From contig VXCM01001525.1 in NCBI GenBank assembly GCA_014773175.1, positions 59,364 to 123,363 on the forward strand: 64,000 nt of DNA. Direction: 5' to 3'. The position numbers and the translations under genes were made by a program. Numbering within the stretch: position 1 is the first letter of the stretch; each line of letters starts with the position of its first letter. Under the pieces are notes generated by a model, which saw only the letters and a program-made list of their open reading frames with translations, was not told the DNA's origin and searched no databases. Below, one piece after another: positions 38,269 through 45,682 of this stretch. This stretch comes from Lucifuga dentata. Its lineage: Eukaryota; Chordata; Actinopteri; Ophidiiformes; Bythitidae.

Positions 38269-41019
38269 AATACTGAACATAACTGTACAATATGTCAGTT
38301 TAAAAGTGAAAATCCTCTTACTTACACGTGTGTCTCTGTGTATATGTATACATTAGGTGCCCAAGTAATCAAGTACATTTAAAGTACTGCATAAAGTACA
38401 ATTTGAAATATTATTACTTTACCCATTTCCATCTGGGGAGAGTTCCTACTCATTTATCTGAAAGCTGTATTTAGATTTTCGTTCAACATGCGATCATCAC
38501 ATAAAATATGCTTATAAAATTCTTTCCATCTTTCTTTCTCTCTTTACTTTCTTTCTTTCTTTCTTTTCTTCCTCCCTTATTCCTTCCTTCTTTCTTTCCT
38601 GACATTTATTTTTCATCTTGCCTTTTTGTCAATCATTAATAAAAAAAAAGAAGGATTTCACCCGCAATTAAACTAAACTTTTAAGTACTTTTATGCTTGA
38701 ATGCATTTTAATAATTCCACTTGAGTAAAAATCTAAATGCAGGACTTTTATGTGTACGGACTCTTTTCTCGCCATCTTAGCGCGAGTTCTACTTAACGAA
38801 AAGCTTTGCATACTTCATGATGTATTGATGAACGTGCACGCCCACGTGCACATCCAAAAGCGCTCCCTGATCTGGTTGTTGCTGCGCAGGCCTCGCATTA
38901 AACCGATAGCTTATCTGTCCGGGCCAAATAAGAAGCAAATTTGTTGAGAGAGGAAGTGAGCGAGAGCAGGCGACGCTGGAAGGGCAGGACTGCCGTGCGG
39001 GCCATGCCAATCTCACCCAAGGATGGAGGCTGAGGGTGGGGGGGCAGAGCCTGGGGGGGCGTCAGAGATCCTAAGAAGGCTGAAGGCTGAGGAAGACAGG
39101 TGGCATAAGTGAGATAGAAGTCAGGAAGGAGAGGGAGCCGGGAAGGATTTGGGGAAAAACTAGGATTTTTTTCCACGAGCCCAGATAAGATACAATGGAT
39201 ATTTAAAGTCTACACACTTTCTAAAATTTAGTTTTTATTGCCTTAACTCTCTGGGGTATGAAGTCATTTTATAATTTAACTTTACATCGAGTTCATAAAA
39301 TACACTGTAAAAAAAGTTTGTTGCTCATCAGGATTTAAAAAAAAATTGGGGGTTGTGGAAACTATTTCTACAAAGTTTGCCAATGTTTGTTTCTAGAAAA
39401 GTCTGGATTCTAGAAAAACTAATTTGGGAGGGAAAAAACAAGAAACAAATCTAGAAAAACCTATAGGGAAAAAAAGTCTAAGTTATTGGTTAATATTGAT
39501 GACCTATAATATTGATTCTCAACAGTTATTGGTTTTCTTGTAGAGTCTGGAAAATTATAGAAAATAAAAGACAATGTCAAAAAAATTGTTAAATTTTATT
39601 TTTTAATTCTATAAATACATATATATTTTTCAAATATATGTGATTCTAGTTTCTAGTTTGTTTGTTTTTTTAAACTACAGTCTTTGATATTTTCTTTTAT
39701 TTTCTAGAATTTTCAGAACTAGACATTTTTACAACTAGAAAATAAAAGAAAGTAATTTAGTAAATATATATATATATATATACATAAAATTCTACAAATA
39801 TAGAAAAAAAATTCTGGGGAAAAAATTGATTCTAGATTATTTTAAAATAAAAAATAAATCTAAAATTGTAAAAACAAAAAAAGGACTTGATCAAAAAAAG
39901 GATCAAGTCCTTTTTTTGATCAAGTCCTTCACACTGTAATCAACAAAACAGGCATTTTGCCCTTTTTGAGGCCTCCTTTATCGTTTACATGTTAACAATA
40001 ACGAGACTAAATTGTCTCATTTGGCTCCTATAAGCCTGTATTTAACCTTTTTTTTTTTTTTTNCTTTTTTTTTTTTTTGGACCGAAAAGACGTGATAGTC
40101 GTTATTTCCTTCATGCAAGCTGTTCTGATTGTAAATTCTATTATTGCAAATGAAAATGTGTCACTGTGTTTCTCCTCCACGCCCACAGCGTGTCTACATT
40201 AAAGGACCATACCACCCATTTTGCATGTTTGAGCCTAATATATTAAATTTTTATACATGTTACGTTACTGACAATTATTTCCCAAAGAATAAAACTGTAT
40301 TTCAGCTTTCCTGATATTTTGCAAAACCTCTTAATCTTTCAAAATCAAATATTCAACTGATATACCCACCTTAAAAATTGATGTTTCTCCTGCTAATAGT
40401 TACAAGAAGTCACGGTCCTTTAAATTTTTCAATAAACACAGGTCTTCTTTTGGGACTATAGTCCCTGGTGGAGACATACATTCATTCTTTGCATTTTACT
40501 AAACTTAAATGCTAAAATTATGTAACTTCTAAAAAAAATCTGAATACACGTCTTGTTCACGATGATGGATTACCTATCCCAAGAACGTTTCAAGTATCAA
40601 CAAGTTGATTTTAATAGCGTACCATAAAGAACTGAAACCAATGGCAGTCTGGAAGGTAGGAAAAACAATTTCAATTCACTGTTCCAGTAATATGCTTTGG
40701 GAAATGATTGTCTGTAATGTTACATGTATGAAAATTGAATATATTAGNTTCCAGTAATATGCTTTGGGAAATGATTGTCTGTAATGTTACATGTATGAAA
40801 ATTGAATATATTAGGCTAAACATGCAAAATGAGTGGTATGGTCCTTTAAAACTCTTTAAATAACCATCAGAGGGAAGCGGTGGGGTGTTTTGGGTTTTAG
40901 GGCCTGCCTGGAGATGAGAGGTTTCTGCTCTCCTGGTTACTGAGAAGGATAGCGCTGACCCCTGCTGACCTGTGAGGGAGGGATGGAGAGATGGACGGAG
41001 GAGGAGGAGGAGAAGGGGT

Positions 41020-41055
<36 letters not shown>

Positions 41056-41976
41056 AGTGACGAGGGGGGAGAAACACAGGAGGAATGTAAGATTACAGCC
41101 ACTATCTCAAACAGATACCGAAGGTCCATCTCTTCACTCCTTCAATCCACAGATAGAAGAGGAGGAGGGGGGGCAGAAAATGAGGAAGAAGTCAGGGTAT
41201 GAAGCATCAGAAGGAGGAGAAGATGATGCTTTCCACTTGAATGCAAAGACCTCAGAGGAAGAGAAAGTGTCTTTGCAGTTTAGAGGAGGAGGAGGAGGAN
41301 TGAATGCAAAGACCTCAGAGGAAGAGAAAGTGTCTTTGCAGTTTAGAGGAGGAGGAGGAGGAGGAGGAGGAGGAGGACTAAGGACTACGGAATAAGACAG
41401 TTTGGGCAGAGGAAGGGAGGAGGAGAACAAAAGGTGATGGGTGAGTGTGTGAGAGACAGGGGAGAGAGAGAGAGAGAAAAAGAGAGAGTCTGCACACGCA
41501 CACACACACACACACACACATCTATCTGTACACTCAGGACTTTGCTGATAATAAACGAAATCTTAGAAATGAGAGCCTATCAAGCAGGAATCAATCATGG
41601 GGTTTGTTGTCCAGGAGGATGGCGCCACGCAGAGATAAAAAGACAGGCGGACGTCTGGGAGAGAGGAGAGGAGAGGAGAGGAGAGGAGGAGAGGCTATTG
41701 GCTGAAGTGGATTTGACTGATGAACTGGGTGTGAACTGGTTTAGGTTGAACTGGTCTGAACTAAAGGGAAAATGATAAGACAAGAAAGTCAGATAGTACA
41801 GCCAAGATGCACAGATCACAGAAAAAACCCAATGTGAATGAGCCTGTGTGTGTGTGTGTGTGTCCGAGTGTATCTCCATGCCAGGAAACCTCTCCCAGCA
41901 TCAGTATCATATGATTAGATGGACTTGCACATGATGCACAAAACCCAGCCCTCTGATAGGTCTCCATCCAGTNCAT

Positions 41977-42014
<38 letters not shown>

Positions 42015-42492
42015 GTTTTCATTTCCAATCACTGACACACACAAAAGCGATAAGGTGTTTATTCATTGTCTCTGTTATCTGACCATCCGACCTCTGACCT
42101 TTCACCTTTCCAATTGAAATCCCTTCAGTTACTTAAAGCTGTCACTTTAGCACAACATGAACATGTCTAAATGACATAAGATCTAAAGAGTCGGTTAGAC
42201 TTCATGTGACCTCAAGGTCCCTCTTTTATCGGTTCATACTTGAGAGCTGCAAATGAGTCTAAGATCCAATACAAAACCAATACAGATAAACCTATAACGA
42301 CTAAATCTAAAGGGTTTCCAATATGATTCAATTCAACTCTGATTCAGTTTCTATGAGGCTCAAATTTGATGTGATTCTATATTTTTACGTGAGTAATATG
42401 ATTGAGTTTTCAATGGAAATAGCCAAAATGGGGAAAAAAATTGATATTTTAACTTTTTATTATTGGTATTAAGAACTAAATGATGTTTCACT

Positions 42493-42523
<31 letters not shown>

Positions 42524-44177
42524 CACAACACAACTTGTCAAGCNAAAAAAAAAAAAAAAAAAAAAAAGACAATTTTATGTCAGAAGAGGAAATTGTAGAA
42601 GAGATGATGTCATAAGATAGAAATGGCGCCACAGCACCACTTCCTGTCTCTGCCTGATCAGGTTCAGCCAATCAAGATCTAGGAGGCACCAAGTCTCGGT
42701 CAGCTGAACACACCTGATTTTGCTGACAATCCTTTAATCGTCACATTCATCTGTGCGGAAATATTCAGGAAATTTTGTCCCAACTGTACTTCTACTTAAG
42801 TGACTAATGAATGTTTATATTAATAAACACATGCATAGATTTCTGTGTACTACTAATAAAAGGATGGTGGTTTGCTGTTTGAAACCGTCTCAGACTGACT
42901 CTGGGTTTCATAAATTGGCAAATGCGTTTGCTCATGGGGAAATCTGCATCTGACAGGCAGGAGTTCACCTGAGTTTGTCGTTAATGATAAGCGTTGATGG
43001 GCTGTTAAGGGGCGTGGCCATGGTGATGTCGTGCCCAAGCGTAAAAAAGACTTCCTGAAAGGACACATGCATGCAGGAGAAGTTTGGAGGAAAAAACAAA
43101 GCTCCTCCGTTCGTTTCCTCCAGGTTTGGGACAGCGGAGGACAGGAGGAGACAACTTCGGTTTCCGGGTCATGGAGGAAAGCAGGTTTTGGGATCCACCT
43201 ATGGAGAATATTCTGGAGCAGGACAAGCAAGATCCACCTGGAAAAGTATGACGGACCAAGAAAACGGAAGGAGCTGGAAAAGTCGAGATCAGACAGATGT
43301 GGGGAACTTTTGTGCACAACTTTTATGAGGCACTTGGTTCTAAAGCTACGCTTCCTTTGACATCTCAGGGTTTCTGAAGGTGGTGGAAACCCCTTTTCCT
43401 CTGGTCAATTCTGGGGGGTCTGCGCCCCAAAAACATCAGTAACTCTCTGACTCTGCCACTGTGCAAGGCACGCCCACCTCACGCAACGATTAGCCGGGTG
43501 AAGTGAGGCATGAAAGTCTCTTTCTGGCTTTCAGTCAGCACACTTTAAGGAGAGAATAGAAAGTGAAAGTACGGTCCACTTATAAGCAAAAAACACAAAG
43601 AAGACTTCCTGATTTCCTCTTAATAATCCCTCTCCTCTCCTCTCCTNTTATAAGCAAAAAACACAAAGAAGACTTCCTGATTTCCTCTTAATAATCCCTC
43701 TCCTCTCCTCTCCTAAAACAAAACTGTATTTTGTTTTCCCCATTTATAGGATTTATCATAAAGATTACAAAAAGATGTGCACACACACACATGCACGCAG
43801 CAAACTATGAGTCTCCCTAGAATAAATGGGTATAAAAGTGCATTCATCTTCAAAAAAAAGTGTATTACCAGCACGCTTTGGATTTTACATGATGGCATCA
43901 AATGAGAATATGCATTATGCTACAGAGTGACATTATTCTATTCTTTATATGCTTCTTTGTCAATTAGACAAATAAATGAACGTAAAATAAACAGAGAACC
44001 CCTGTGAGTTGTTGCTGGACCGGGATTGTGTTTGATGCCTTACCTCGTTGTCCTGATCATCTGTGCTGTCCTCTGATTGGATGATTCCTGGGTAGGGGCC
44101 CCACGTTGTGTCTGGATTCAGGTTCCTGCGAGTCACCAGGCTGGAGTCGCTGCCTCCTTCACTTAACTCCAGATCAT
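13268..44177 (-). CDS. zfpm1: zfpm1 (FOG1), GATA-factor cofactor, 5'-incomplete, six exons
   Basis: Six minus-strand exons: 44177-44044, 21248-21146, 21008-20760, 17561-17328, 17128-16886 and 16090-13268. All have AG/GT boundaries and compatible phases. In order they encode a PR/SET-like N-terminal region, a C2HC finger, three C2H2 fingers, an extra C2H2 finger, further C2HC/C2H2 fingers, a CtBP-binding PIDLSK motif and a C-terminal finger ending SAEHVK. This order and the [14 protein letters not shown] finger match FOG1 rather than FOG2 as I remember them. FOG1 is a nuclear protein that binds GATA1/2/3 through its fingers and recruits CtBP and NuRD; it acts in blood and heart development. 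The part visible here is about 1194 residues, longer than the roughly 1000-residue human protein even without its N-terminus. The first exons (NuRD-binding peptide) were not found. Three assembly duplications break the literal frame of the last exon; this is not gene decay. Confidence 0.93.
14359..14491. repeat. Assembly duplication around N 14425 (coding)
   Basis: Two identical 66 bp copies flank the N, so the literal sequence gains 67 bases and shifts the frame just upstream of the PIDLSK region. It is read as one segment in the gene model. Confidence 0.9.
14626..14754. repeat. Assembly duplication around N 14690 (coding)
   Basis: Two identical 64 bp copies flank the N, between the CEACNIRF finger and the basic RTRKRKK stretch. 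Adds 65 bases to the literal coding sequence. Confidence 0.9.
15245..15377. repeat. Assembly duplication around N 15311 (coding)
   Basis: Two identical 66 bp copies flank the N, just before the TCFEC finger. Adds 67 bases; counting the segment once restores the frame. Confidence 0.9.
16141..16365 (-). mobile_element. TTAA-family MITE fragment in zfpm1 intron
   Basis: Contains TCTACAAGTTGATTTTAATA, TGGTTGTCAGTAACATAACA and the terminal CCGGTATTGTCCTTTAA. Subfamily B half element, about 50 bp from the acceptor of the last exon. Confidence 0.8.
16886..17128 (-). CDS. zfpm1: zfpm1 exon, zinc fingers 3 and 4
   Basis: The acceptor TTCTTCAG is followed by [20 protein letters not shown], a C2H2 finger ending HLKVH, then [19 protein letters not shown] and HM, the fourth finger. 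The segment after it, VCQPG...EVYSPGPG, matches the FOG1 linker. The donor CAG/GTAAG leaves one G, which joins GT of the last exon. This GERPF finger has no close counterpart in FOG2 as I recall it and is the best single reason to call the gene zfpm1. Confidence 0.95.
17129..17327 (-). other. 199 bp zfpm1 intron largely made of MITE
   Basis: Compact intron between the finger 1-2 and finger 3-4 exons. More than half is the 3' end of a TTAA-family element whose TTAA stops 11 bases from the splice donor side. Confidence 0.8.
17203..17316 (+). mobile_element. TTAA-family MITE 3' end inside 199 bp intron
   Basis: Carries CAGGGAAACTAAAATATGG, TGCAGGTTGTACATATTAGG and CAGTACGGTCCTTTAA, the right end of subfamily B. 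Confidence 0.8.
17328..17561 (-). CDS. zfpm1: zfpm1 exon, zinc fingers 1 and 2
   Basis: The acceptor GGCTTTCAG completes K (A|AG). The peptide [20 protein letters not shown]... then HLMYYC is the FOG C2HC finger 1, which contacts GATA N-fingers in known FOG proteins. After [17 protein letters not shown] it has a classic C2H2 finger 2 (CPFPQC...HMRTH). It ends SG with donor GTAAGCC, phase 1. Both fingers keep all metal-binding Cys and His residues. Confidence 0.95.
17639..18261 (+). mobile_element. TTAA-family MITE, subfamily A, in zfpm1 intron
   Basis: TTAA at both ends, AGGACCATACC inward, core near 18010. N at 17885 has 67 bp duplicated on either side; the N at 18120 replaces about 20-30 bases present in sister copies. 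Starts 77 bp upstream of the finger 1 exon (on the transcript). Confidence 0.9.
18262..19093. other. Intronic sequence with CA and GT microsatellites
   Basis: CA repeat at about 18411-18458 and GT repeat at about 18651-18678. Nothing else recognised. Confidence 0.5.
18411..18458. repeat. (CA)n microsatellite
   Basis: About 48 bases of nearly pure CA. Confidence 0.95.
19094..19648 (-). mobile_element. TTAA-family MITE, subfamily B
   Basis: Ends AAAGACCATACTGGC and CAGCATTGTCCTTTAA, diverged. Reversed core near 19360 reads GGGAATATATTCCC. Confidence 0.8.
20325..20396. repeat. (CT)n then (AT)n compound microsatellite
   Basis: About 49 bases of CT followed by about 23 of AT; the AT part hosts an hAT-type insertion. 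Confidence 0.95.
20397..20660 (+). mobile_element. hAT-type element, internally deleted copy
   Basis: Shares the left end CAGTCATCCTCCAGTCC and the phrase ACAACTGTCTTTGGACTCTG with the copies at 2067 and 47726, and ends TTTGAGTACCCCA. It is inserted in an AT repeat (left flank ATATATAT, right ATACATAC), so the target duplication cannot be proved. The transposase-like segment is absent. Confidence 0.65.
20760..21008 (-). CDS. zfpm1: zfpm1 exon, end of PR/SET-like region and linker
   Basis: A 249 bp exon that completes the split glycine codon (G|GT), then reads [20 protein letters not shown], a serine/proline-rich stretch, a MKEEP sequence, and finally [15 protein letters not shown] sequence (here [11 protein letters not shown]) and ILATAVVN. 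The [15 protein letters not shown] block is strongly conserved in FOG proteins just before the first zinc finger. The donor GTGAGTG leaves one base (A). KEEP sits in a VKKEP-like context that is a sumoylation-type site in related proteins; that is only an inference here. Confidence 0.9.
21009..21145 (-). other. 137 bp zfpm1 intron rich in TG repeat (transcript strand)
   Basis: Plus-strand CA repeat at about 21032-21080 occupies a third of this very short intron; in the pre-mRNA it is a UG repeat upstream of the acceptor at 21009. Confidence 0.8.
21032..21080. repeat. (CA)n microsatellite in short intron
   Basis: CA with ATA interruptions, within the 137 bp zfpm1 intron. Confidence 0.95.
21146..21248 (-). 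CDS. zfpm1: zfpm1 PR/SET-like exon
   Basis: A 103 bp exon encoding [17 protein letters not shown]...ANCTVYSR. It corresponds to the FOG segment ending in IVYSKG in FOG2. Phase 0 at the start; one base (G) is left at the donor GTCAGA. The acceptor CATACAG is preceded by a long TG repeat on the transcript strand rather than a normal polypyrimidine tract. It is separated by only 137 bp from the next exon. Confidence 0.88.
21254..21290. repeat. (CA)n microsatellite at a splice acceptor
   Basis: On the transcript strand this is a TG tract that ends six bases before the exon starting at 21248. Confidence 0.95.
21361..21748. mobile_element. piggyBac-like MITE
   Basis: TTAA on both sides (21361-21364, 21745-21748). 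Inverted ends CCCTCTAGAATTCAAAG and CCCTCCAGAGTCTAAAG (reversed from the right). No open frame. Confidence 0.7.
21749..23640. other. Intronic sequence, GA-rich in the middle
   Basis: Two similar 60-base stretches (around 21785 and 21895: CACAAACATCAACA...) suggest an old local duplication. GA tracts lie at about 22320-22360 and 22484-22528; a GGAT tract is at about 22883-22905. Confidence 0.4.
23645..23953. repeat. CAC/CAT-type trinucleotide satellite
   Basis: About 310 bases of imperfect ATCACC, CATCAT and CACTGT units. Open in several frames, but the peptides are only Thr-Ile or Ser-Pro repeats. Confidence 0.95.
23955..24222 (+). mobile_element. tRNA-derived SINE
   Basis: Starts GGGGCAGTGATCC, has an A-box-like GGCTAGCGAGAGG and a B-box-like GGTTCAATCCC, then TGCCTTTGAGCAAGTTACCTC and CTCCAGTGGAGCTTT, phrases seen in fish tRNA-head SINEs. 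Ends in an AATAAAGATTTT tail. Confidence 0.65.
24223..26006. other. Intronic sequence without recognised feature
   Basis: Poly-A with an N at 24984. Otherwise apparently unique. Confidence 0.35.
26007..26347. repeat. Long imperfect inverted repeat (foldback)
   Basis: Left arm GATGTCGAGAAGGTTGAAGA, GACTGGAAAA, AAAAGGCTTCCTCA, TTCTAACTGGAA is matched in reverse by the right arm (TTCCAGTTAGAA, TGAAGAAGCCTTT, TTTTTCCAGTCC, TCTTCAACCTTCTAGACATC). Arms are about 120 bp with a loop of about 100 bp. Confidence 0.75.
26769..26801. repeat. (CA)n microsatellite
   Basis: About 33 bases of CA. Confidence 0.9.
27090..27148. repeat. (GT)n microsatellite
   Basis: About 59 bases of pure GT. Confidence 0.95.
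27428..27992 (+). mobile_element. TTAA-family MITE, subfamily B
   Basis: TTAA at both ends; CTTCCAGACTACCACT, TCTCTGCCAGGAAATATAGT and CCAGGAGAAAACGAC mark subfamily B. Confidence 0.9.
28500..28862. repeat. Minisatellite, 10 bp unit
   Basis: Tandem variants of GCCGTACCAA, GCCATACCGA and GCTGTACTGA. A higher-order period of 164 bp is visible: the run CCGTACCAAGCCATATAGAG recurs at 28502 and 28666. Because the array is free of stops in several frames, it creates long but meaningless reading frames. Confidence 0.95.
28863..30178. other. Intronic AT-rich sequence with CT repeat
   Basis: Poly-T around the N at 29096. A CT tract (29880-29912) is duplicated across the N at 29941 by a 65 bp overlap. 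Confidence 0.4.
29300..29338 (+). mobile_element. TTAA-family MITE terminal scrap
   Basis: Only the last 40 bases of the right end remain (CATGCAAAATCACCAG...GTCCTTTAA). Confidence 0.55.
30180..30420. promoter_or_regulatory. Unique GC-rich intronic block, candidate regulatory
   Basis: Non-repetitive, CpG-containing sequence with GAATATTAACC, CGATAG, TCTAATTATTTGG and CTGATATTAA, unlike the surrounding low-complexity DNA. Inference only: conservation cannot be tested here. Confidence 0.25.
30421..31402. other. Intronic sequence with C-rich and GATGAT stretches
   Basis: Poly-C run before N 30422, a 61 bp duplication around N 30614, and a GATGATGAT stretch at about 30827-30875. No exon. Confidence 0.4.
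31403..31914 (+). mobile_element. TTAA-family MITE, subfamily B, left end shortened
   Basis: TTAAAGCATCATACCGGCC at the left, GCGGTATAGTCCTTTAA at the right. A long poly-T replaces part of the interior at about 31541-31563; about 40 bases of the left end are missing. Confidence 0.85.
31915..32779. other. Unassigned intronic sequence
   Basis: About 31980-32260 resembles 2930-3240. The rest is not recognised. Confidence 0.35.
32780..33445. mobile_element. MITE-like element hosting a SINE
   Basis: CATGGACAGTAAATCAGATTCCG and, after the SINE, AATCTAATTATGGCGTTTAC and GATTTATTGCCCTAATTAGAG. Related sequence recurs at 60527-60670. Ends are not resolved. Confidence 0.45.
33012..33320 (+). mobile_element. 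tRNA-derived SINE with 9 bp duplication
   Basis: Flanked by ATAATCTAG at 33003-33011 and 33321-33329. The head has GTGGTTAGAAATACTGCCTC and B-box GGTTCGAATCC; the body has TTCTCCCCATGTCTGCCTGG and CCTGTCCAGGTGTACCCTG; the tail ends GGATGGATGG. A common fish SINE type. Confidence 0.85.
33446..34196. other. Intronic sequence, poly-A run
   Basis: Poly-A at about 33860-33890 and a pyrimidine-rich tail. No exon. Confidence 0.35.
34197..35325. repeat. CT/GA microsatellite cluster
   Basis: CT tracts at about 34197-34250, 34411-34439 and 35266-35320, a GA tract at about 34661-34730, and CCT repeats near 34910-34935. The CT at 35310 is interrupted by an N. Confidence 0.95.
35626..36167 (-). mobile_element. 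TTAA-family MITE, subfamily A
   Basis: TTAA at both ends; reversed interior with CACCCACCTTAAAAATCC and GGGACTATATTCCC. It shows the uninterrupted target sequence of the LINE insertion seen at 10571. Confidence 0.9.
36196..36750 (+). mobile_element. TTAA-family MITE, subfamily B
   Basis: Lies 28 bp from the previous copy and in the opposite orientation. TTAA at both ends; TCTCCGCCAGGAAATGTAGT core. Confidence 0.9.
37050..37200. promoter_or_regulatory. Unique intronic block, candidate regulatory
   Basis: Non-repetitive with GTAATCGCCGATTTGTC, ATTTTAATTAACATTC and an AGATAA GATA-type site. Untested inference. Confidence 0.2.
37250..38160. promoter_or_regulatory. CpG-rich block with CCAAT motifs, candidate internal promoter or enhancer
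   Basis: Three CCAATCA motifs (about 37775, 37819 and 37868) precede a GCGGCGGCGGCGGCGCGCGC stretch near 37880. Nearby are AGATAA, TTATCAG and an octamer ATGCAAAT. CpG is frequent, in contrast to the AT-rich flanks. Assembly Ns lie at 37345, 37560 and 37724. No clear first exon is seen. Confidence 0.3.
38228..38268. repeat. (CA)n microsatellite
   Basis: About 41 bases of CA. Confidence 0.95.
38750..39010. promoter_or_regulatory. Candidate GATA/ETS-type element
   Basis: Unique sequence with CACGTG, CCGATAG, GCTTATCTG (a strong GATA site on the minus strand) and GAGGAAGTGAG (ETS-like), all within 200 bp. Motif-based inference only. Confidence 0.25.
39240..40198. other. AT-rich intronic sequence, possible piggyBac-like left end
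   Basis: TTAACTCTCTGGGGTATGAAG at 39243 resembles the left end of the 21361 element, but no matching right end was found. Rich in TTCTAGAAAA-like runs; includes a hairpin at 39883-39927. Confidence 0.35.
39883..39927. repeat. Three-copy alternating inverted repeat
   Basis: GGACTTGATC, GGATCAAGTCC and GATCAAGTCC separated by A7 and T7 runs. Confidence 0.85.
40199..40849 (-). mobile_element. TTAA-family MITE, subfamily A
   Basis: TTAA at both ends. Literal length is inflated by a 66 bp duplication around the N at 40748. Confidence 0.9.
40850..42540. other. Intronic sequence rich in GGA and CA/GT repeats
   Basis: GT tract at about 41021-41053, GGA repeats at about 41280-41380 (duplicated by 62 bp around N 41300), GAGAGG repeats at 41665-41690, CA tracts at about 41978-42010 and 42494-42520. 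Confidence 0.6.
42545..44043. other. Unassigned intronic sequence next to exon
   Basis: Minus- and plus-strand frames at about 42850-43360 have no recognisable domain. A 67 bp duplication surrounds N 43647. Confidence 0.35.
44044..44177 (-). CDS. zfpm1: zfpm1 upstream exon, start of PR/SET-like region
   Basis: The exon has an acceptor ending CTCTGTCAG at 44178 after a CT-repeat polypyrimidine tract, and a GTAAGG donor at 44043. It opens with two bases of a split codon (phase 1) and then has 44 codons. The peptide is acidic, DLELSEGG..., and contains [11 protein letters not shown]1 and FOG2 have a matching segment (LSWGPFHG and TTWGPFPG respectively) at the start of their PR-like region. It ends in phase 0, which fits the exon at 21248. 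The preceding exon should end in a single base and was not found in the remaining 20 kb. Confidence 0.85.
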
Positions 44178-44278
44178 CTGACAGAGAGGAGAGAGAGAGA
44201 GAGAGAGAGGCTTAGATCGATATATCAGTCTGTCAATTTCCTGATCAAATACACCAACAAATTCAGATTATTAAGCCT

Positions 44279-44942
44279 TTAAGGACAATACCGGTGATTT
44301 AGCATGTTTGAGCCTAATACATACAACCTGCATACACGTTATGTTACTGACAACAGTATCTGAAACATACTACATACAAAAAATACTACTTACTGCAGTG
44401 GTAAATTTTATAATTGTTTTTACTACTTTCCAGACTGAGATTGGCTTCATTTCATTGCAGTACGCTATAAAAATTAACTTGTATAGACTTGAAACATGCT
44501 TAGATACATAATCCATCACAGTAAACATGACATGTATGAAGTTTTTTTTCTAATCAAAGTAAATTTATTTATCCACCTAACACAGAGCTGCATTGGAAGC
44601 CAATGTATGTCTCCGCCAGGGAATATAGTCCCAGGAGAAGATGGCTTTTACAGAGAAATTANGCCAATGTATGTCTCCGCCAGGGAATATAGTCCCAGGA
44701 GAAGATGGCTTTTACAGAGAAATTAAAATCACCAACCCTTTTCATGCAGCAGGGGGAACATTGAATTTTAAAGTGTGTGCATCACTTGAACAATTGATTT
44801 TGAAAGATTAAGAAATTTGGCAAAATAATAACAGGAAAACTAAAATACGGTTTTATGTTTTGGAAATTGTGAGTAAAATAACATGTATGTGGGCTGCATT
44901 TATTAGGCATAAACATGCAAAATCACCGGTGTGGTCCTTTAA
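44279..44942 (+). mobile_element. TTAA-family MITE, subfamily B
   Basis: Starts 101 bp upstream of the 44177 exon acceptor. Core TCTCCGCCAGGGAATATAGT appears twice because of a 63 bp duplication around the N at 44662. Confidence 0.9.
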
Positions 44943-44980
44943 TGCACTGGCTGTTTTGCACTTCTATCAAAATATACTGC

Positions 44981-44984
<4 letters not shown>

Positions 44985-45021
<37 letters not shown>
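44985..45021. repeat. (AAT)n microsatellite
   Basis: About 12 AAT units. Confidence 0.95.
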
Positions 45022-45022
<1 letters not shown>

Positions 45023-45088
45023 TCAATGTATACCTTTTTTATTAACATAATAAGTCTAAATATTAACTATGAAACATGGTTATTACTT

Positions 45089-45682
45089 CTAGCCCATCCA
45101 CACTAACATGGATATTTTACAAGATGCATATTTTCCTCTGCGTTTGCGTTTCCACACACAAATGGTGTTTTAGGCCACTAAAATGAAGATTTTTTTAAAC
45201 GGCTTCTAAAGTGCAGATTTCTAAAAACTCTGCTTTCTGTGTATTCGTGTGGACATGTAAAACAGAGATTTTGGGAAACAGTGATGTCAGAACTAAACTC
45301 GTGCGAACTGTTGCTTTGTGTAATGAGCATGCACCAGAAACAATAACAACAACAATGTACCTATACCGTGTATCGGTTTTCTTTAGCAACAGCAATAGCA
45401 AATAGCGATAGCAGTCACAAGTTTACAAGTTAACTTGGCATTGCTGTTCAGAACGTTCTTCTCTGTTATTTGATCTGTTGTTGATTCATATTTTATTGCC
45501 ACCTGCTGGCCCGGCATGAGTTTGTAGCCGTTTGAGCATTCTCGTGTGGTCAGAGATATTTTGTAAAACGATGCTTGTGTGGACATTTTTTTTTTTTTTT
45601 TTTNTTTTTTTTTTTTTTTTTTAACAGTGGAGGAAAATATCCGTGTAAAAAAAAATATCCGTATTAGTGCGGACTAGGCCTT
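45089..45682. mobile_element. DNA-transposon-like MITE with inverted ends
   Basis: Left end CATCCACACTAACATGGATA and, reversed from the right, GTCCGCACTAATACGGATAT; both continue into (T)GCATATTTTCCTC / CACGGATATTTTCCTC. The interior has TCGTGTGGACAT-like repeats. Poly-T with N at 45604. Target duplication not clear. Confidence 0.6.

Larger units (their letters stand above)
21249..44043 (-). other. 22.8 kb zfpm1 intron
   Basis: No recognisable coding exon lies inside. It contains MITE copies, two SINEs, a piggyBac-like element, a 10 bp-unit minisatellite, many microsatellites and a few unique GC-rich blocks listed separately. A small, poorly conserved exon could be missed. Confidence 0.7.

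Noticed and set aside
43031..43360. 109-residue plus-strand frame and overlapping minus frames
   Set aside because: No known domain, no splice or promoter context; probably chance in an intron.
13268..44177. Gene could be zfpm2 (FOG2)
   Set aside because: The [14 protein letters not shown] finger, PIDLSKRPR and the linker YSPGPG fit FOG1; FOG2 lacks that finger and has PIDLSKK.
44580..44726. Repeated MYVSAREYSPRR peptide in the MITE core
   Set aside because: Duplicated by the N at 44662 and interrupted in other copies; no evidence the MITE encodes protein.
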